Part shown: piece by piece, positions 1 to 12,000 of the stretch
Position numbering within the stretch: the stretch's first letter is position 1
Layout: each line of letters starts with the position of its first letter
From: Hymenopus coronatus
Taxonomy: Eukaryota > Arthropoda > Insecta > Mantodea > Hymenopodidae
Assembly (NCBI GenBank): GCA_030762935.1
Contig: CM060882.1
Location: 23,565,001 to 23,629,000 of the forward strand
Reading direction: 5' to 3'
DNA: 64,000 bases
Position numbers and translations under genes: made by a program
Notes under the pieces: generated by a model
The model's input: only the letters and a program-made list of their open reading frames with translations
What the model was told of the DNA's origin: nothing
The model's database searches: none

Positions 1-745
1 GGCATACACCAGGATAAACCGACAGCCAGGTGTGGTTACTATGGGATTGAAATCCGATTCTTGCCAGCATTTGACAAGTTCCCAAATGAGAAAAGTTTTA
101 TTTTAAAACTCAAACCAATAACAAGAAATATCCTGAGAATGGTCAATTCCATGAAAAAAATTGTATATAACATAAATTGTGTGTTTTAATAAGATCTACA
201 TCTTTTGAGTGGTAAGTTTTTGTCTGTCTCGTACGGTTTACCAGTAATGCAAAACTCAACAAAATTCATCCAGAATGAACAGGTCTTCAGAAGCCATTCC
301 CAGAAAGTTCCAGATATTAATTTTATTTGTGATGTAAATAGCTTTAAGATACAGTATTTTAATCAAAATTGTTAGAGCCATTTTTGGGAAAAACAAAATG
401 TTCAAACATTTTTCCATGTAAAGGATACTTTGGGGTGGTGAGATTTTCTTAAAAATCTTCATATCATGTCCTTGGAAGATACCAAACTTAAATACCAAAC
501 AGTCTTTTCATTTTGGAGCTATGCTGTCCACACATATGCACATGCACATGCACATGCACACACACTGCCATAGTAGTAAAAACGGGCATTAAACACTATA
601 AAAGAAACACACACCCACACATATGGTTTTTTTCTAAAAATGCTGATTTTGGATTCAGGGGGTCTCAAAACATATATATACAGTATACATAAAACACATA
701 TTTATATTGTTCCTCCAAATTTTTTCTACCTTAAAGTCTAATTTT
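1..745 (+). repeat. DR1 dispersed repeat, copy 1 (left-truncated by window)
   Basis: Non-coding interspersed repeat, named DR1 here. The same ordered blocks recur in at least a dozen places in this window, in both orientations: a line containing ACTGAAACCAATAACAAG, then TAAATTGTGTGTTTTAA, then TTCATCCAGAATGAAGAGG, a T-rich block, a CA-rich microsatellite and a block CTCAAAACATATATTTC. No long ORF is conserved between copies. This copy runs into the left window edge and fades near 740. I see no coding capacity; the family is most likely a non-autonomous transposon or an ancient retroposon. Confidence 0.75.
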
Positions 746-962
746 TAAGGTTAAATTTTTAGTACTTTCTGAAGATGGCCCTGAAACCACTTGGTGCATC
801 CTTCTTACAAAAATCCCACATCTGCCCTAATAATGTGGTGGTTACCCATCATATTACCATGAGTAAAGGGAAAGGAATGCAGAACATGGAAAAATGCTCA
901 TAGACAAAATGACATTACTGAAGAGGTTCTATTTTACACAAGGAAAAATCACTATTGCCTTT

Positions 963-1540
963 ACACTGTGATAATTTTAATTGTCCATAATAGTTGGTTT
1001 AAACTATGAATCCTGGGACTTAAAGTACTTACAACATTGTAAGTCGCTATTGGGGTTGACATCTCAAAATAATTTGAGATAACCTTGTATGGTTTACCGG
1101 GAAACATGCGAGTCAGTTGAGAAATCCAATGCTATGCCGGCATGTTGCCATGTAGCTCAGTGGTAGAGCAACTGACTAGAGACTGGGAAATCTGTGGTTC
1201 AAATCCCGGCTGTGGCATTGCATTTTTCAGTCTGACCCTATCTATCCAACTCCTATCCTGCACTCGGTCTCTGTAAGAAAACAAATAAGTTTATTGTCCA
1301 TGATAGTTGGTTTAAACTATGAATTCTGGGTACATTGTAAGTCACCATTGGGGTTGTCATCTCAAAATAATTTGAGATTACCTTTGAATGGTTTACCAGG
1401 AAACTTAGTAGTCAGTTGAGAAATTCAGTGCTATGCCAGTATGTTGCCATGGTAGCTCAGTGGTAGAGCAACTGACTAGAAACCAGGAGATCCGTGGTTC
1501 AAATCCTGGATATGGCATTGAATTTTTCAGTCTAACTCTG
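963..1540 (+). mobile_element. tRNA-like SINE dimer (two direct units)
   Basis: Two similar ~290 bp units in tandem. Each has a linker (TAGTTGGTTTAAACTATGAA, then AAAATAATTTGAGAT) followed by a tRNA-like head at 1147-1217 and 1446-1517. The heads carry an A box (TAGCTCAGTGGTAGAGCA) and a B box (GGTTCAAATCC) in tRNA spacing, can pair GCCAT with ATGGC at the ends, and have AGA at the anticodon position. Related units occur at 39.4-39.7 kb and 48.7-49.2 kb. The repetition and poor acceptor stems argue for a pol III-derived retroposon rather than working tRNA genes. Confidence 0.7.
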
Positions 1541-1589
1541 CCTACTTTACATGTTGACAATTTGTGCTGAGCTCATGAAATTTCAAATA

Positions 1590-2445
1590 CCAAAAATCAG
1601 ATTGTGTTCCATTCACATGTCTTTCTCTACCTATTCTGCAAACAAACTACTCTTACAAAGGATTATTCTTTTATCTACATTATGCTAATAAAGATAAACA
1701 TAGCAGAAATTGTCTTGCTTCCTTGTGAGCAGAATGGAAATAAGGGAAGACACTGGACTAAAGCTTGTGGCAATGTGAAACAACTGAAATTTGGTTGTCT
1801 TTACATTTGAAATGAATGTCGACTTTCTGTTTGAGAAAAATTTAAGTAGTTTAAAAATGAAACCAATAACAAAGAATATCTCGGAATTGGTTAATTCTAC
1901 AAAAGAAAAACTGTATGACATAAATTGTGTGTTTTAATGAAGTCTATAGTTTTTGTATAGTAAATTTTTGTTTATCCCTTACATTTTACATTTATGCAAA
2001 AGTTATCCTGAATGAAGAGGTCTTCAAAGACTATTCCCAGAAAATTCCAGATATACAATTTGTTTTCATGGAAAATTCCTTAAACATTTTATTTTGATAA
2101 AAATAAGAGCCATTTTGAGAAAATCCACATTTTTGAAAAGTGTTCTATGTAAACGGTAGTTGTGGGTGGAGGGGATTTTATTGAAAATCTTCATGTCACA
2201 TCTTTTGAAGATACTAACTTAAATTCCTAGTTTGGTATTTAACTGACTTTTCATTTTTGAGTTATGCTGTATACACACACACACATGCACACACCACTTA
2301 CCTTTTTCTAAAAATTCTTTTTAGGGGTTTCAGGGGTCTCAAAACATATATTTCTGTTGAAATCTTGGTATCAAATTTTTTGATGTAATACAATATCTTC
2401 TCTAACTACTAAGTACATTGTACTACATGATTGAGAAAGTAAAAA
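1590..2445 (+). repeat. DR1 dispersed repeat, near full-length copy
   Basis: Begins with the DR1 left-end block (TGTGTTCCATTCACATG, then TTTCTCTAC) and ends with a block closing in GAGAAAGTAAAAA. The ends are inverted versions of each other over about 10 bases (ACTTTCTCTA at one end, TAGAGAAAGT at the other in better copies). It contains the CA microsatellite near 2274-2295. The short open frames inside are not conserved in other copies. Confidence 0.7.
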
Positions 2446-3415
2446 ATAAAAACACACTAACAAAGATTTTGAGGCAAAACTCCCCATGCCATGAGCAGCT
2501 GAAAAGTCTTTAGTCTTTCTTCTATGTGCACAAGAGTCCAACTGATCCTTCCCTGGTGAACAAATCCATCCTATACTGTGCACATCACAGTTTGTTCCTG
2601 ACAATTCACCTCAACTATTAAAGCACCAATGCAATGGCCAAGATTAGGCAATTTCAACCAATCATGGTCATCTAACTGGAGCGATATTGTCGAGACATCT
2701 TATTGCAGCTGATGTTTGTTTGTTTAATCTCCTGCCTTGTTTATTGGTAACAAGTACAGTAACCTCAAATAAAATAACAGGTGTTTCCAATTTATGTATT
2801 AGTTATTATAAGCTGAAATAAAATAATTGTTACCTATTTTTATTGTTATCAACATTCACACTTTAGGTTTAGGCACAATCAGCCATATCATAATACAGGA
2901 GGCAGTGAAGAAAGGAAAAAACAGATTGGTAAATAAGCATGGTTGACTGCATCAACTACCATTAAGCATTACAATCATAACCTGATAAAATCTCCCTTCC
3001 TGTATATTATAAATTATTAAAAGACTATTTTCCTGAATTGTCATACCAAATACAACTCGTATTTTCATCGCTTAGGGATGAAAACACTCCTGGTATTACT
3101 TATGATAATATCCATATGCTGGTGCCAAGTGTTGGATCCGCTCTGCTAATCACTGAAACTCTGTAGCAGCAAATCCCAAAACATGATGAAACTTTTGCTG
3201 CCAGAACGCTAGTGCATAACATTGATGGCACATTAGCTATGCTTAACATGTCCATTGATAGGTCAACATCACAGTTATGAAATACAAGGCATGACATACC
3301 CAGCCAATAAGCTGACCATACTTAAAACGTCCCCAGCATATGATAATAAACAACTAGTTACGTCAAACATCGGGGAGATATACAATACCAATTAATTCCA
3401 AAAGAAGGTGAAAAC
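2446..3415. other. No gene recognised
   Basis: AT-rich sequence with only short, unconserved open frames. I see no repeat family, splice-flanked coding block or RNA gene here. Confidence 0.5.
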
Positions 3416-3898
3416 ACCAATGTGTTCCATTCACATGAGTTTCTCTACATCTCTGCAATAATTATTGTTAAAAAGCTTATTCTTCTATTAACTTCATGGT
3501 AATCAAGAAAAAATTAGCAGAAATGGTCTTATTACTTTCTTCCTTATAAGTAGAAAGGAAATAAGGGAGTACTGTAGGCTACAGCGATAGTCAAATATTT
3601 TAAAATCTGATTGTGATGTGATTGAAATTCCTTTGTCTGTATGGGCAGGAGTTGACAAATTCCTGCATGAGAAAACTATAATTATTTTAAAACTGAAACC
3701 AATAACAAGTAATATTTCCAAAACGGTTTAGTCCATGAAAAAAATAAACTTGGTACTTAAGTTTGGTATTTTTCAAGGATGCAACACAAATATTTTCAGG
3801 AAAATCCCTCCACCCCAAACTACCCTTTAAATGAAAAAAATTTTGAAAATTTTGATTTTCTCAAAAATGGTTCCATTGATTTTGATTACAATACTATA
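3416..3898. repeat. DR1 fragments: + orientation then - orientation
   Basis: 3416-3745 is a DR1 left half in + orientation. From about 3746 the order flips and DR1 is read in - orientation (TTGGTATTTTTCAAGGATGC, then the CACCCCAAACTACCC block). The minus-oriented part is cut at 3898 by a Tc1/mariner insertion and resumes at 5451. Confidence 0.6.
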
Positions 3899-5450
3899 CA
3901 GGATGTTTCAAAAATACGGGGCATAATTTCAGGTGTGTATTTCCCACATGTAGACAAGCAAATTAGTTCATTATAACATGTGTCCGGAAATGCTTCATTT
4001 CCGAGTTATGGCCTTCACAACATTGAAATTCACTGGAACGTTTTTCTTTCCGCAGGTTGTTGTCATTACAAAAGATGTTCAAAATGTCCTCCTCCTGCTT
4101 GAATACAGACCTCACATCGATGTCTCATTGACCTGCGAACATGATCCCAAACTCCAAGAGTATTGCGTATGTCCTCACAACTTGCCACAATTCGATTCAG
4201 AAGGGATTCCAAATCCGGCACCGGAGATGAATAAATCAATGATTTTAAATGGCCCCACAAGTAGAAATCAAGAGGGTTCAGATCAGGTGAGCATGGAGGC
4301 CAAGCAATTGGGCCACCTCTACCTATCCATCGATCAGGAAACCTTCGATCCAAGTACCGGCGAGCTGTAAGACTGAAGTGTGCAGGAGCGCCATCATGCA
4401 AGAAGTGAATGTGTTGATGATTGATTCGAAAACGTCAGGTATGGTGTTTTCCAGAAAGTTTGTGTACGCCTGCCCCGTAAGTCTGTTTACAAGTACATGG
4501 GGTCCAACTAATCGATCACCAATGATACCGGCCCACATGTTGAGGGAGAACCGCACCTGGTGATGAGATACAACAGTTGCACGTTGGTTTTCATGCGACC
4601 ATACATGCTGATTGTGGAAATTTGTTATGCCATCTCTTGTGAACTGTGCTTCATCTGTAAATAATACGACGGCAGAAAAGTTCGGATTCACACCACACTG
4701 CTGCAAGAACCACTGACAGAACCTAAATCATGCAGGGTAATATGCTGGTGACAGGGCCTGTACACGTTGCAAATGATAAGGGTACAATTGATACTCGTTC
4801 AACAATCTCCAGACAGTCGTATGAGGAACATTGACTTGCAACGCTAACCGTCGTGTGCTGATAGAAGGAGTCCTGTCCACAGCCTCCAGAATCTCCTCCT
4901 GCACTTCTGGAGTTGTAGATCTTGGTCGTCCCCTTCCCAAACCAGGAGAGGTGAATGTTCCATACTCGCACAGATGGGAATGGAGGCGTACAAATGTCTT
5001 CCGATCTGGACATTGTCACTGTGGGTACCTCTCCTGGTACAAATGACGAGCCAGCGCAGCATTGCCGTCCGCCTTACCGTACATGAAGTGTATCTCTGCC
5101 AGCTCTTGATTTGAATATATGTCGCACAGTCTTAACGCCTAAAGAACATTGAATGTAACCTTCCTCAGAATGAACTATCAGAGCACCCTCCTAATGTCTC
5201 CTTTGACGGCAAAGACCTGCGGAAAGAAAAACGTTCCAGTGAATTCCAATGTTGTGAAGGCCATAACTCGGAAATGAAGCATTTCTGGACATGAACTATT
5301 TTGATTGTCTACAGGTGGGACTTTCAATGTTGTAAAGGCCATAACTCGGAAATGAAGCATTTCCGGACACATGTTATAATGAACTATTTTGATTGTCTTC
5401 ATGTGGAAATACATACCTGAAATTATGCCTCGTATTTTTGAAACATCCTA
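3899..5450 (-). mobile_element. Tc1/mariner-type DNA transposon, 1552 bp, nested in DR1
   Basis: Both termini carry long imperfect inverted repeats: CAGGATGTTTCAAAAATACG on the left and its complement on the right end at 5450. The block with CCGAGTTATGGCCTTCACAA recurs in the left end and twice, inverted, in the right end. The element is flanked by TA on both sides (3897-3898 and 5451-5452), the usual IS630-Tc1-mariner target duplication. The DR1 sequence reads on across the empty site (compare 41700-41760), so it inserted after DR1. The extra copy of the subterminal repeat on the right (about 5320-5375) is unusual. Confidence 0.85.
4056..5060 (-). pseudogene. Tc1/mariner transposase, broken by frameshifts
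   Basis: Minus-strand transposase of the IS630-Tc1-mariner group. The amino-terminal part is an HTH-like region (STRRLALQVNVPHTTVWRLL, about 4740-4940). The catalytic part has the first Asp in LFTDEAQF, the second in MHDGAPAHF and the third in PPCSPDLNPLDFYLWG; 36 residues lie between the second and third Asp. It ends in CIQAGGGHFEHLL, a tail I recognise from many insect copies. The reading frame shifts at least twice (about 4720 and 4390), so the protein cannot be made intact. The N-terminal residues are also spread over two frames near 4850-5060. Confidence 0.85.
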
Positions 5451-5955
5451 TATATTAAAGATATTTGCATCACAAATAAAATGTATATCTTGAATTTTCT
5501 GGGAATAGCCTCTAAAGGCTTCTTCACTCTGGATGAATTTTGCCCAGTTTTGCATAACTGGTAAATCATGAGAGATAGATAAAAACTTGCTACACAAAAA
5601 TTGTAGATGTCAAAGCACACGATTTATGTCCTTTACATTTTTGCTGTGGAGATAACTGTTTATGAGAGATATTCTTGTTGTTGCGTCAAATTTGAAACAC
5701 TTTTCTCAGACAGGAAGTGACCATTTTTCTTTTGTTCTACTCCTGGCCAAGGAAAGAAGCGAATTCCAATGACAATTGCATAACGTAAGCTTTTAAAACA
5801 TTTGACTCACTTTAGGATAGTGCATTCCTTTAATTCCCTTCTACCTATAAGGAACTAAGTAATACCTTGATTATCATGGTGTAGAGAGAAGAATGATCTT
5901 TTGTAAGAAGAATAGTAGAGAAAGTCATGTGAGTGAAACACATCAGAATTTTATT
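5451..5955 (-). repeat. DR1, continuation right of the transposon
   Basis: Continues the minus-oriented DR1 copy interrupted at 3898: AAATAAAATGTATATCTTGA, the TTTTCTGGGAATAG block, and the terminal block TAGAGAAAGTCATGTGAGTG at about 5909-5940. Confidence 0.7.
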
Positions 5956-6482
5956 AGTAATTTTCTGTGTATAAATGACTGTAATCAATTTTGGTGAGTA
6001 CCTTGCGTTATTTTATGTGATGTGGTTGAAGTTGAAGCTACATAGATAGAATGTGACTTTATCAATTTTTTCAGATGTTTTGACAGCGACAGAAACTCAT
6101 ACACTGCTTTTTCAACAGAGGTTTAAAGGACTTAACTCATATGAATGTAACATGCCTCTTTAAATTTATTATTGAGTGACTTACCACCAAGCGAAAATGT
6201 TTTACTGCATGTTTTACACATTACTCTTATTCATGCTAGTCTGTTTCAAAATGTTTTATTCAATACCAGTTTTGTACATTGGTAAAATAAAATATTTATG
6301 GAAATAGCAATGCTCATGATAAACACAAACTAACAGATTGAAGGAAAAAACAAACATTTCCATGCACTGTATTATCTCATGTCTGAAGTTTAATTTGTTT
6401 CTGATGGATTCACAAATTTTGGTCTTTGGAGTTGTAACGGCTGACAGACAATATGTCATCAAGCCTGCTATTGTTTCAAAAT
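5956..6482. other. No gene recognised
   Basis: AT-rich sequence without a recognisable repeat family or coding pattern. Confidence 0.4.
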
Positions 6483-6483
6483 C

Positions 6484-7085
6484 TATGTGTTCCATTCACA
6501 TGACTACATCTTTGTAAAAATTATTGTTAATAAGCTTATTCTTCTATCTACTGCATATTAATTGAGGTGAACATTAGCAGAAAAAGATTTGTTACTTAGT
6601 TTCTTATAAGTAGAAGGGAAAAAAGGGAACACACTAGGCTAAACCGACAATCAAATGTTTTAAAAAGTGTTTGTTATGGAATTGAAATTTGTTTTTTTGG
6701 GTGGCCAGAAGTTGGCAAGTTCCCATATGAGAAAAGTTGAAATATTTCAAAACTGAAACAAATAACAAGAAATATCTCGAAAACAGCCAACTCGACGAAA
6801 AAAATTAATACAATATAAATTGTGTGTATTAAGAAGATATACATTTTTGTACAGTAAGTGTTTGTCTATATCTTATGGTTTACCACTTATGCAACATTCA
6901 AAAAAATTCATCCAGAATAAAGAGGTCTTTAGAGGCTATTCCCAGAAAAGCAAGACATACATTTTATTTGCCATGTAAATATCTTAAATATAAGAGATTT
7001 TAATCAAAATCGTTAGATCCATTTTTGGGAAAACCAAAATTTTCGAGATTTTTTCCATGTAAAGGGTAGCTGGGGGTATCAAAGT
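6484..7085 (+). repeat. DR1, left two-thirds, + orientation
   Basis: Starts TGTGTTCCATTCACATGACT and follows the DR1 order to the GTAAAGGGTAGCTGGGG block near 7075, where similarity stops. The CA tract and right end are missing. Confidence 0.7.
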
Positions 7086-7417
7086 AGGTATGTCAAATAC
7101 TTTGAGATAAACCTTTGATACCTTTAAATTGTTAGGATTTACATTAATGAAAGTTGTTGCATTTAACTTTAGGCTAGATAAGAAATAAAAGGAGTTGAGG
7201 GTTCATGTTATTGTCTCACACGTATCTCCCAAAGAGTTGGTGGACAATGGTTCTTGAAAAACCTTGACTGCATTCCCTGTGTGTGAATCAATACAACAAT
7301 CCATTCATTTCTACTGAAAACATATAAAACAATGGGGGAAAAAGCAGAGGTAGGCTTGTAACATACAGCGTCAACTGAGTTGTGAATGAAGCTGTTTTAG
7401 CTAATGCAGAAAATCAT

Positions 7418-7965
7418 ATTTTTACTTTCTCTACATGCACTATGTACATAGTGTATAGAGAAGGTATTGTATTGCACCCAAAAATTTGATAGCGAGATTT
7501 CACCGGAAATACATGTTTTGGATCCAAAAAAAGTACTTTTAGAAAGATGTCCATATGTATGTGTGTCTGTGGACAGCATAGGTCAAAAATGAAAAGACCC
7601 ATTAAAAACCAAACTTGGTATTTAAGTTTGGTATCTTCCAAGGATGGGACATTAAGATTTTCAGGAAAATCCTCCTACCCCCAGCTAACTTTTACATGGA
7701 AAAAATCTCAAAAATTTTGGTTTTCCCAAAAATGGATTTAACGATTTTGGTTAAAATGTTTACATGGCAAATAAAATGTATGTCGAGTTTTCTGGGAATA
7801 GCTTCTTTATTCTGGAAGAATAATAGGTATGGAGGGAGGCTGTCATTCGTTTTCATATTTATTTTCTCCTTTCTACTTCTTCTTACGCCTGGCCATGTAA
7901 AGAGAACTGAATTTCAAAATCATCAGATAGTGACTAGTTCTTAAAACATTTGCCAATCACTGTTT
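7418..7965 (-). repeat. DR1, - orientation, right end to middle
   Basis: Begins with the DR1 end palindrome (ACTATGTACATAGTGTATAG around 7440-7460), runs through the CCGGAAATACATGTTTTGG block and the TTTTCTGGGAATAG block. It is interrupted at the TAGCCTAGTG site by a SINE. A detached DR1 tail lies at 8735-8890. Confidence 0.7.
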
Positions 7966-7975
7966 TAGCCTAGTG

Positions 7976-8358
7976 GCGGTACCATGGTTGAGTGGTTAGA
8001 CTGCTTACCTCCCATCTAGGCTGCCTGGGTTTAATCCAAAGTGCCTGTATGTGGGATTTGTGGTGGATGAAGTGGCATCTGGTGGGTTTTCTCTGAGTCA
8101 TCCAGTTTCCCCCATCACTCATTCTGCTAATTGCTCCATTATCAGCTATCCTGTCATCCATTTCGCTTGCACTTCATATCATTCACTTCCTCACACACAT
8201 GCCTGTCTACGGGCCAACCATTCGTTCCAGGTTCTCCATTCTGTGGCTTCATGCTGTTGGCTCCCTAACAGGCTTCTGACCCTTAGGCATCTGCATGTAG
8301 GTCCTAGGAGGATGTCAGTCCTAAAAATACAGGGAGGGTAAGTTGACAACAAATTCTG
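7976..8358 (+). mobile_element. tRNA-derived SINE with 10-bp target duplication
   Basis: The 5' head resembles a tRNA (A box TGGTTGAGTGGTTAGA; B-box-like GGGTTTAATCC), followed by a ~300 bp body ending in GTCAGTCCTAAAAATACAGG. It is bracketed by TAGCCTAGTG at 7966-7975 and 8359-8368, and the left copy lies inside DR1 sequence. Layout and flanking duplication fit retroposition of a pol III SINE. Confidence 0.7.
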
Positions 8359-8734
8359 TAGCCTAGTGAATAGTTACTATGCACACACCTTTCTTGGGTG
8401 CTAGTTTTACAGGAAAGCAAAGGCTCGGGGAAGAAGAGAGAGCTCGCCTGTCTTTCCACAGTGTTCTCAACCAAAGAAAGTTTCTTTCTTTGAGGCCCAC
8501 AGTCATTATGATGAATAAGTTATCTAATTTACTTTGATCTAGCTGAATTATTAAACGAACCACAGTGCACATACATGTGCATGAACTCTGGGATCTACGC
8601 ACACAATGAAACCTTAGCATTGGAGCCTGTAAATATCAGGGTGTGTAGCCTACTTCATGTCTCAATATTGTTGCTTTGCTCTGCTTCCAAAAGTGCATAA
8701 AACCTACCAAATGAAGATCAGGGAGCTAAGTATT

Positions 8735-8890
8735 TCCATATTTCTCTTCTGCCTATATGGAAGAAAATAATAAGATAATTTCTGTTAATGTGTATCTCAG
8801 CATGAAGTAAACAGAAGAATAAGTTTTTATAAGAATAGTTTGTTAAAGAATAGGTAGAGAAAGTCATGTGAATGGAACATCAGATTGTTA
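8735..8890 (-). repeat. DR1 terminal fragment
   Basis: Contains the DR1 minus-orientation terminal blocks: TATATGGAAGAAAATAATAAG, GAAGAATAAG and TAGAGAAAGTCATGTGAATG. Confidence 0.6.
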
Positions 8891-9094
8891 GTACTTAATT
8901 ATAATATTCATTAAGCAGTTTAGAAGCAGATGTCACCAATTTTTTTGTTGCAAGTGTTGATATCAGGCCCCAGAGATAGTCTTTTGCCCACAGGTTATCT
9001 TAATTTTTGTCATAATTGCATTTGTACATGTTCAGAAATTTGATTCACATGAAAAGTGGATCAAATTTAGGAGTAAAAACACAGATTACACTCA

Positions 9095-9320
9095 AACTTC
9101 ACTCCTGAAATAAAGCAACTTACTTTGGACATGTTTCGGTGGCTTTTGCCACCATTTGCAATGGAGATTCACTGATGAACTCGTGGTAGCGGCCTGTGGA
9201 GGTCTCTCTTCCGGATAGATGAATTTCCGAAACATGTCCGAAGTAAGTTACTTTATTTCAAGAGTAAAATTTGAATGTAAACTATGTTTTTACTCCTATT
9301 TGATTAGTTACTTCACTGTG
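9095..9320. mobile_element. Foldback remnant with hammerhead-like motif (minus)
   Basis: Inverted blocks: AAGCAACTTACTTTGGACATG (about 9110) and its near complement GTCCGAAGTAAGTTACTT (about 9236). On the minus strand at 9127-9165 the sequence reads TTGCAAA, T, a perfect six-pair stem GGTGGC/GCCACC with loop AAAA, GAAAC, AT, GTC. This is the hammerhead-like arrangement seen at other Penelope-related ends in this window, here with an A-to-C change at core position 6. The flank TTAGTTACTTCACTGTGCAT recurs near 39.29 kb. Confidence 0.45.
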
Positions 9321-10330
9321 CATTTCCATTTATGTTTTAATTAATCAAATTTATTGAAAATTATACATGTGTTCAAAAATATATCTTGTTATCTTACACA
9401 GGATTACCGAGGTATCTTAAATAATAACTATTGCTTGTTTAAATGCATAAATATGCTCATCAAGAGCATCGCTGTGTCAGATTTTTCTCACAGAAAGGAA
9501 TTTAAAAAATATATATTCTCTTCACTGGCAAGTAATGCAAGTAATATTTTTATCATACCCTAAATGTGGATGTTAAATTTGGTAAATCATTTTTATTCCT
9601 GAAACCATTGGTCCAGATGAATTTAAATGTGGTTCTCTAATTATTTATGATGTATTAAATTTTTAGTTAAAATATGGAAATCCTTTAACAAAAGCTGCAA
9701 ATTTTCAACACATAGTGTAAGTGATGTTAGAGAACCTTTCAAAATATAAAATAAGAACTAAAGCTTTCCTGGCGACGTGTTAATTCAAAATATGTTTTGC
9801 AGGTGCAGCATATGTTGCTTTTCTGATGTTGATGTTATTAAGGATGTTTTATTTCTTTAATATGTAAACTTTGTACACTGAATGTTTATGAAAATCATAA
9901 ACTTTATTTTCTAAGATGAGTGTTTTGATACAGTTAGTAAAACTATTAAGAATAAATTCCTGAGTGAGTTTAGTCTATAAACCATCCATTTCCTTTTATC
10001 CTTACTATCCTTTTTCACTGCAATATATACAAAAGTAGATGTGTTTTGCTGTTGTATAAAAAGTTTAAACAATGAGAATTTCTTTTCTGGAAAACATGAT
10101 ATATCAAAGACATTTTTAAATAATTTAAAATCATAATAAAACCTACAATCAGAAACTAAGATAAAAATTTACTGTTTTCATTTACGTTCATTTTAAAACA
10201 TTTTATATCAAATAATAAGTATTTTAGATAGTGGAGCACAATAATTTAAGTCAGCCTATTGACAAGAGTAGGGGCCAGCACAACACAAGCTGGACACAAC
10301 CATCTGTAGTATGTAGCATTAGACAACCTC
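9321..10330. other. No gene recognised
   Basis: AT-rich, with only short unconserved open frames. No repeat family or RNA gene was recognised. Confidence 0.4.
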
Positions 10331-10334
10331 AAAA

Positions 10335-10367
10335 CTGAAGATAGGGCTAAGGTCCTTGAAACTGGTC
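10335..10367 (+). ncRNA. Hammerhead-like motif candidate
   Basis: Order of parts: CTGAAGA (10335-10341), T, a stem-loop closed by AGGG with CCTT (one G-T pair), GAAAC (10358-10362), TG, GTC (10365-10367). The core matches the hammerhead consensus CTGANGA. Stem I is not evident, and no Penelope ORF lies next to it, so this may be a solo terminal repeat or chance. Confidence 0.3.
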
Positions 10368-10659
10368 TCCCCTTCATTTGGGAAGCAAAAGTGGAGCAAA
10401 AAAAAAAAAGTGACTCAATTTATTTAAATTTGAGTTAATGTTCACAATTTTAACTCCACCTGTATCAAGCTGTAAATTCTTGTAAGTTTTCAGAAACATT
10501 CATCTACAAACATCAGTCATCACCATGCTGAGGATGGAACTGAATGCCTCTGAAAAGGTTGAAGAAATTACAGCGTGTTGCAAGTGAACTTTAAGGGTGA
10601 ATATAGACTCATTAATATTTTAAAACTAAACTAAATTAAAGTAAAAATAACTTAACAAT

Positions 10660-11985
10660 GAATAGTGTTCCTGTAACCCAAGTTATATATAATTATCTTA
10701 CAAACGATAAATTGAAAGTAAACCTTCAAAAAACAAAGGCAGTCATGCTCCAATGCTACAATTAAGTTAAAGTAACAAAAGTTGCAAATGTAACAATTAA
10801 TGGTAAGCTAGACCAGTAATTAGATAAAGTAGAATTTCTAAGAATTATCATTGATGAAAATCTAACTTTCATATGTGATATTGATTATATTTGCAAAAAG
10901 ATATGCACAAACCTAGTTTATCTATTAAGGAAAGGTATAGGTAACTTCTTGGGTAAGGTCAGAAAGAAATGGATAAGAATTCAATTCAATTCAACAAGAA
11001 GATGGAAGAGGAATGAAGTTAGAAAATAAGAAAAAAGGAGAAAGAATAATAGGGTGATGTAGGGCAAGATCCACTATACGAATATAACCTTGGTGTTAAG
11101 GTGTATGGTGGACTAAGGGAAAAATAAGAAACAAGCAACTCTAAGAAGGTATTGAAGGTATCTAAGAAAATTGTAAGAATATATGTACAGTATTATGTTT
11201 AATAAAGACTTTCATCGCCCACTTGGGTAGTTTGGTCGTAGCAAGTCTGCCTCATATTCAACAGGTCATGAATTCAAATCTCGCTTAGGTTGAGTTACCC
11301 AGATAAGGTTTTTTTTCGGGGTTTTCCCTTATCATGAGAAGATGAATGTCAAGTAACTTTAAGCTCCATGGACCCTGAGATCATTTGAGCACTATTTCAC
11401 CAATTTCATTCATCATCTGATATGACCATCCAGGCTAAAGGACTTTAAACTATACAAAAAAAGTCTTTCATATCATAATATCTATTAAGGAATTTAGTAA
11501 AATACCTAAATACAGAACATCTGAAATCAACTATTAATGGAATAACACATCCACATGCCATTGAGGTATGGGGCAACACTTGTTCAATAAACATGAATAG
11601 ACTATTAGTTTTGCAACAGAAACATAAAAGATGTATATACAATGTAAATAGGGGAGAATCATGTAAAAGCATTTATGTAGAAAACAAAATATTTACTGCA
11701 GTATCTTTCTATGTTTATAAAGTAATTGAGTTTGTAGTTAATAAGATGGAATAGATAATCTAAATAATGACTATCATAAGTACCACAAGAATACAAAATA
11801 ACTTTCACAGAGTAAATGTAAATAAAAAAACAAATGAGAAAGATCCCTTAACAATGAGCAAAATATTGTTCAATAAACTACCATATTTTGTGAAAATAGG
11901 AAAAGAAAAAAGTTTTAAATGTGAGCTAAAGAATTTCTTAATACAAAGATGCATGTATATTCTGGATATGTAATAATTATATATA
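10660..11985 (+). pseudogene. Non-LTR retrotransposon 3' relic, split by a SINE
   Basis: Conceptual translation gives NLQKTKAVMLQC, then VEFLRIIIDENLTF and YICKKICTNLVYLLRKG, the segment following the reverse transcriptase catalytic region in LINE-type proteins (ancestral style FLGV.ID..L.W..HI..). After a SINE at 11216-11459 it resumes with HAIEVWGNTCSINMNRLL and a tail ending in a NKLPYFVKIGKEKSFKCEL-like stretch. Several stops break it. The exact clade cannot be assigned by eye. Confidence 0.65.
11216..11459 (+). mobile_element. tRNA-derived SINE, family D
   Basis: Head with CTTGGGTAGTTTGGTCGTAG and a B-box-like GAATTCAAATCTC, then the body blocks CCCAGATAAGG, GGGGTTTTCCCTTATC and TTTCATTCATCATCTG. 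Flanked by AAAGACTTTCAT (11204-11215) and AAAGTCTTTCAT (11460-11471), a 12-bp target duplication with one mismatch that lies inside the LINE reading frame. Other copies are at 33.1, 34.6, 38.7 and 44.65 kb. Confidence 0.7.
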
Positions 11986-12000
11986 GTAATTCATAATTTA

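Noticed and set aside
1147..1517. Functional tRNA genes at 1147-1217 and 1446-1517
   Set aside because: A and B boxes are good, but acceptor stems are only five pairs, the units recur with shared flanks in several places, and some copies have lost B-box bases. They are better explained as a tRNA-derived repeat.
3978..4370. 130-codon plus-strand frame as a gene
   Set aside because: It is the antisense of the transposase C-terminal region and has no motif of its own.
4066..4401. Host gene encoded by the 111-codon minus frame
   Set aside because: It carries the HDGAPAHF and SPDLNPLD transposase motifs and lies between inverted repeats with TA flanks.
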